A DNA stretch of 51,579 bases, taken from the NCBI GenBank assembly GCA_938049795.1, contig CALLCD010000186.1, forward strand, positions 1 through 51,579, given 5' to 3'. The notes beneath the pieces are model-generated. The model made no database searches, was not told where the DNA came from, and worked only from the letters and a program-made list of their open reading frames with translations. Below, in pieces: positions 50,860 through 51,579 of this stretch. Within the stretch, counting starts at the first letter, position 1, and each line of letters starts with the position of its first letter. Source of the DNA: an uncultured Hyphomonadaceae bacterium (GTDB lineage Bacteria; Pseudomonadota; Alphaproteobacteria; Caulobacterales; Hyphomonadaceae). The position numbers and the translations under genes are program-made.

Positions 50860-51579
50860 TCCCGCCAAGCCCTCCAAGCGCGATCGACGTCTCCTCGCCC
50901 TGCTCCATCATCGCGAAAAACACCTGACCAAAGGCGACCCTATCGGCCTGCCGATCACCCCGACCAGCGCCTTCTTCCAGCCCGGCGAACCGGACGGCTC
51001 CTATTCCTACACGCGCGAGAACAATCCGACATGGGCCGCCGTCGAAGACCAGATCAGCCTGCTCGAAGACGCCCCCTCCGTCGCCTTCCCCTCCGGCATG
51101 GCCGCCATTGCCGCCACACTCTACAGCCAGCTGAGCGCAGGCGACACCATCCTCGTGCCGAGCGACGGCTATTTCGCCGTGCGCGCCCTCGCCGACACGT
51201 TCCTGACGCCCATGGGCATCAACACAATTAAGCGGCCCACCGCCGACTTTGCCAACGCCCCACTCGACGGCGTCAAACTCGTCTGGATCGAAACCCCGTC
51301 CAATCCCGGTCTTGATGTCTGCGACCTTGCCGACATGGCCAAACGCGCCCGCACCGCCGGTGCCATCAGCGTCGCCGACAACACGACCATGACCCCGGCC
51401 CTGCAATCCCCGCTCGACCTCGGCATCGACATTGTCGCCTGCTCGGACACAAAAGCCATGAACGGCCACGGCGACGCCCTGTTCGGCCATGTCGCCAGCC
51501 GCTCGGACACAATCATCGACCGCGTCCGGCTCTGGCGCAAACTCTCCGGCGCCATTCCCGGCCCGTTTGAAGCCGCCCA
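50852..51579 (+). CDS. Cys/Met-metabolism PLP-dependent enzyme (cystathionine beta-lyase-like), 3' end outside window
   Basis: The first 242 codons of a PLP-dependent enzyme of the Cys/Met metabolism family; the window ends inside the gene. ATG 50852 overlaps the ABC ATPase stop by 8 bases. Visible motifs are SYSYTRENNPTWAAVEDQIS, FPSGMAAIAATLYSQ and WIETPSNPGLDVCDL. The PLP lysine should be that of CSDTKAMNGHGDALFGHV. The family includes cystathionine beta-lyase, gamma-synthase and gamma-lyase, which cannot be separated from this fragment. Confidence 0.85.
   Translation, partial: MSDPAKPSKRDRRLLALLHHREKHLTKGDPIGLPITPTSAFFQPGEPDGSYSYTRENNPTWAAVEDQISLLEDAPSVAFPSGMAAIAATLYSQLSAGDTILVPSDGYFAVRALADTFLTPMGINTIKRPTADFANAPLDGVKLVWIETPSNPGLDVCDLADMAKRARTAGAISVADNTTMTPALQSPLDLGIDIVACSDTKAMNGHGDALFGHVASRSDTIIDRVRLWRKLSGAIPGPFEAA

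Noticed and set aside
1..51579. tRNA, rRNA, CRISPR, insertion sequence or prophage elements
   Set aside because: I looked for cloverleaf arms, regular direct repeats, transposase or integrase motifs and found none.

Overview
The window is a 51.6 kb stretch of an alphaproteobacterial chromosome, probably a marine, stalked or budding type near Hyphomonadaceae/Maricaulales. That placement is inference. It rests on the DUF1013 (TrcR-type) regulator at the left edge, the HIG1-like twin-membrane protein, the CHCC zinc-finger protein, the RppH/deacetylase/CtpA/EnvC gene order and the moderately high GC content. I see no rRNA, tRNA, CRISPR array, insertion sequence or phage gene.

Layout. (1) 1-4.4 kb: trcR-like regulator, an AGCS sodium:amino-acid symporter, and a minus-strand trio of orphan ParA, a small unknown protein and a short-chain dehydrogenase. 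(2) 4.5-26.3 kb: a large exopolysaccharide locus of the Wzx/Wzy type with a strong succinoglycan (Exo) flavour. It holds an ExoY-type initiating sugar transferase, seven further glycosyltransferases (ExoA- and ExoL-like enzymes plus five other family 2 enzymes), two Wzx-type flippases, an ExoQ-like polymerase, a fused Wzc-type co-polymerase/tyrosine kinase, a short OPX lipoprotein beside an outer-membrane beta-barrel, a PPP-family phosphatase, a lone glucose-1-phosphate cytidylyltransferase and a membrane-anchored GH16 glycanase. (3) 26.6-29.9 kb: a three-gene set of retropepsin-like protease, inactive transglutaminase with seven membrane helices, and RimK-like ATP-grasp ligase. (4) 29.9-33.1 kb, minus strand: AGE-family epimerase, gpmA, purU and a deaminase-only RibD-like protein. 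(5) 33.2-39.4 kb: a small anchored protein, kdsD, and a GldA/GldF/GldG-like ABC system with a DUF4340 protein. (6) 39.5-47.5 kb, minus strand: acnA, rppH, a divergent polysaccharide deacetylase, ctpA, an EnvC-like protein and a peroxiredoxin. (7) 47.6-51.6 kb: a Rieske oxygenase, the twin-membrane protein, a PduO-type cobalamin adenosyltransferase, a CHCC zinc-finger protein, an ABC ATPase and the 5' part of a Cys/Met-metabolism PLP enzyme.

How the genes work together. The ExoY-like enzyme would load the first sugar on undecaprenyl phosphate and the seven glycosyltransferases could extend it to at most an octasaccharide. One or both flippases would move it across the membrane and the ExoQ-like protein would polymerise it. 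Chain length and export would be set by the co-polymerase/kinase with the OPX lipoprotein and the beta-barrel. The GH16 enzyme could trim the polymer and the PPP phosphatase is a candidate to reverse kinase action. The ATP-grasp/transglutaminase/protease trio and the Gld-like ABC system are the least understood modules here. Most start codons are choices made from Shine-Dalgarno spacing, family length and overlap with the preceding stop.
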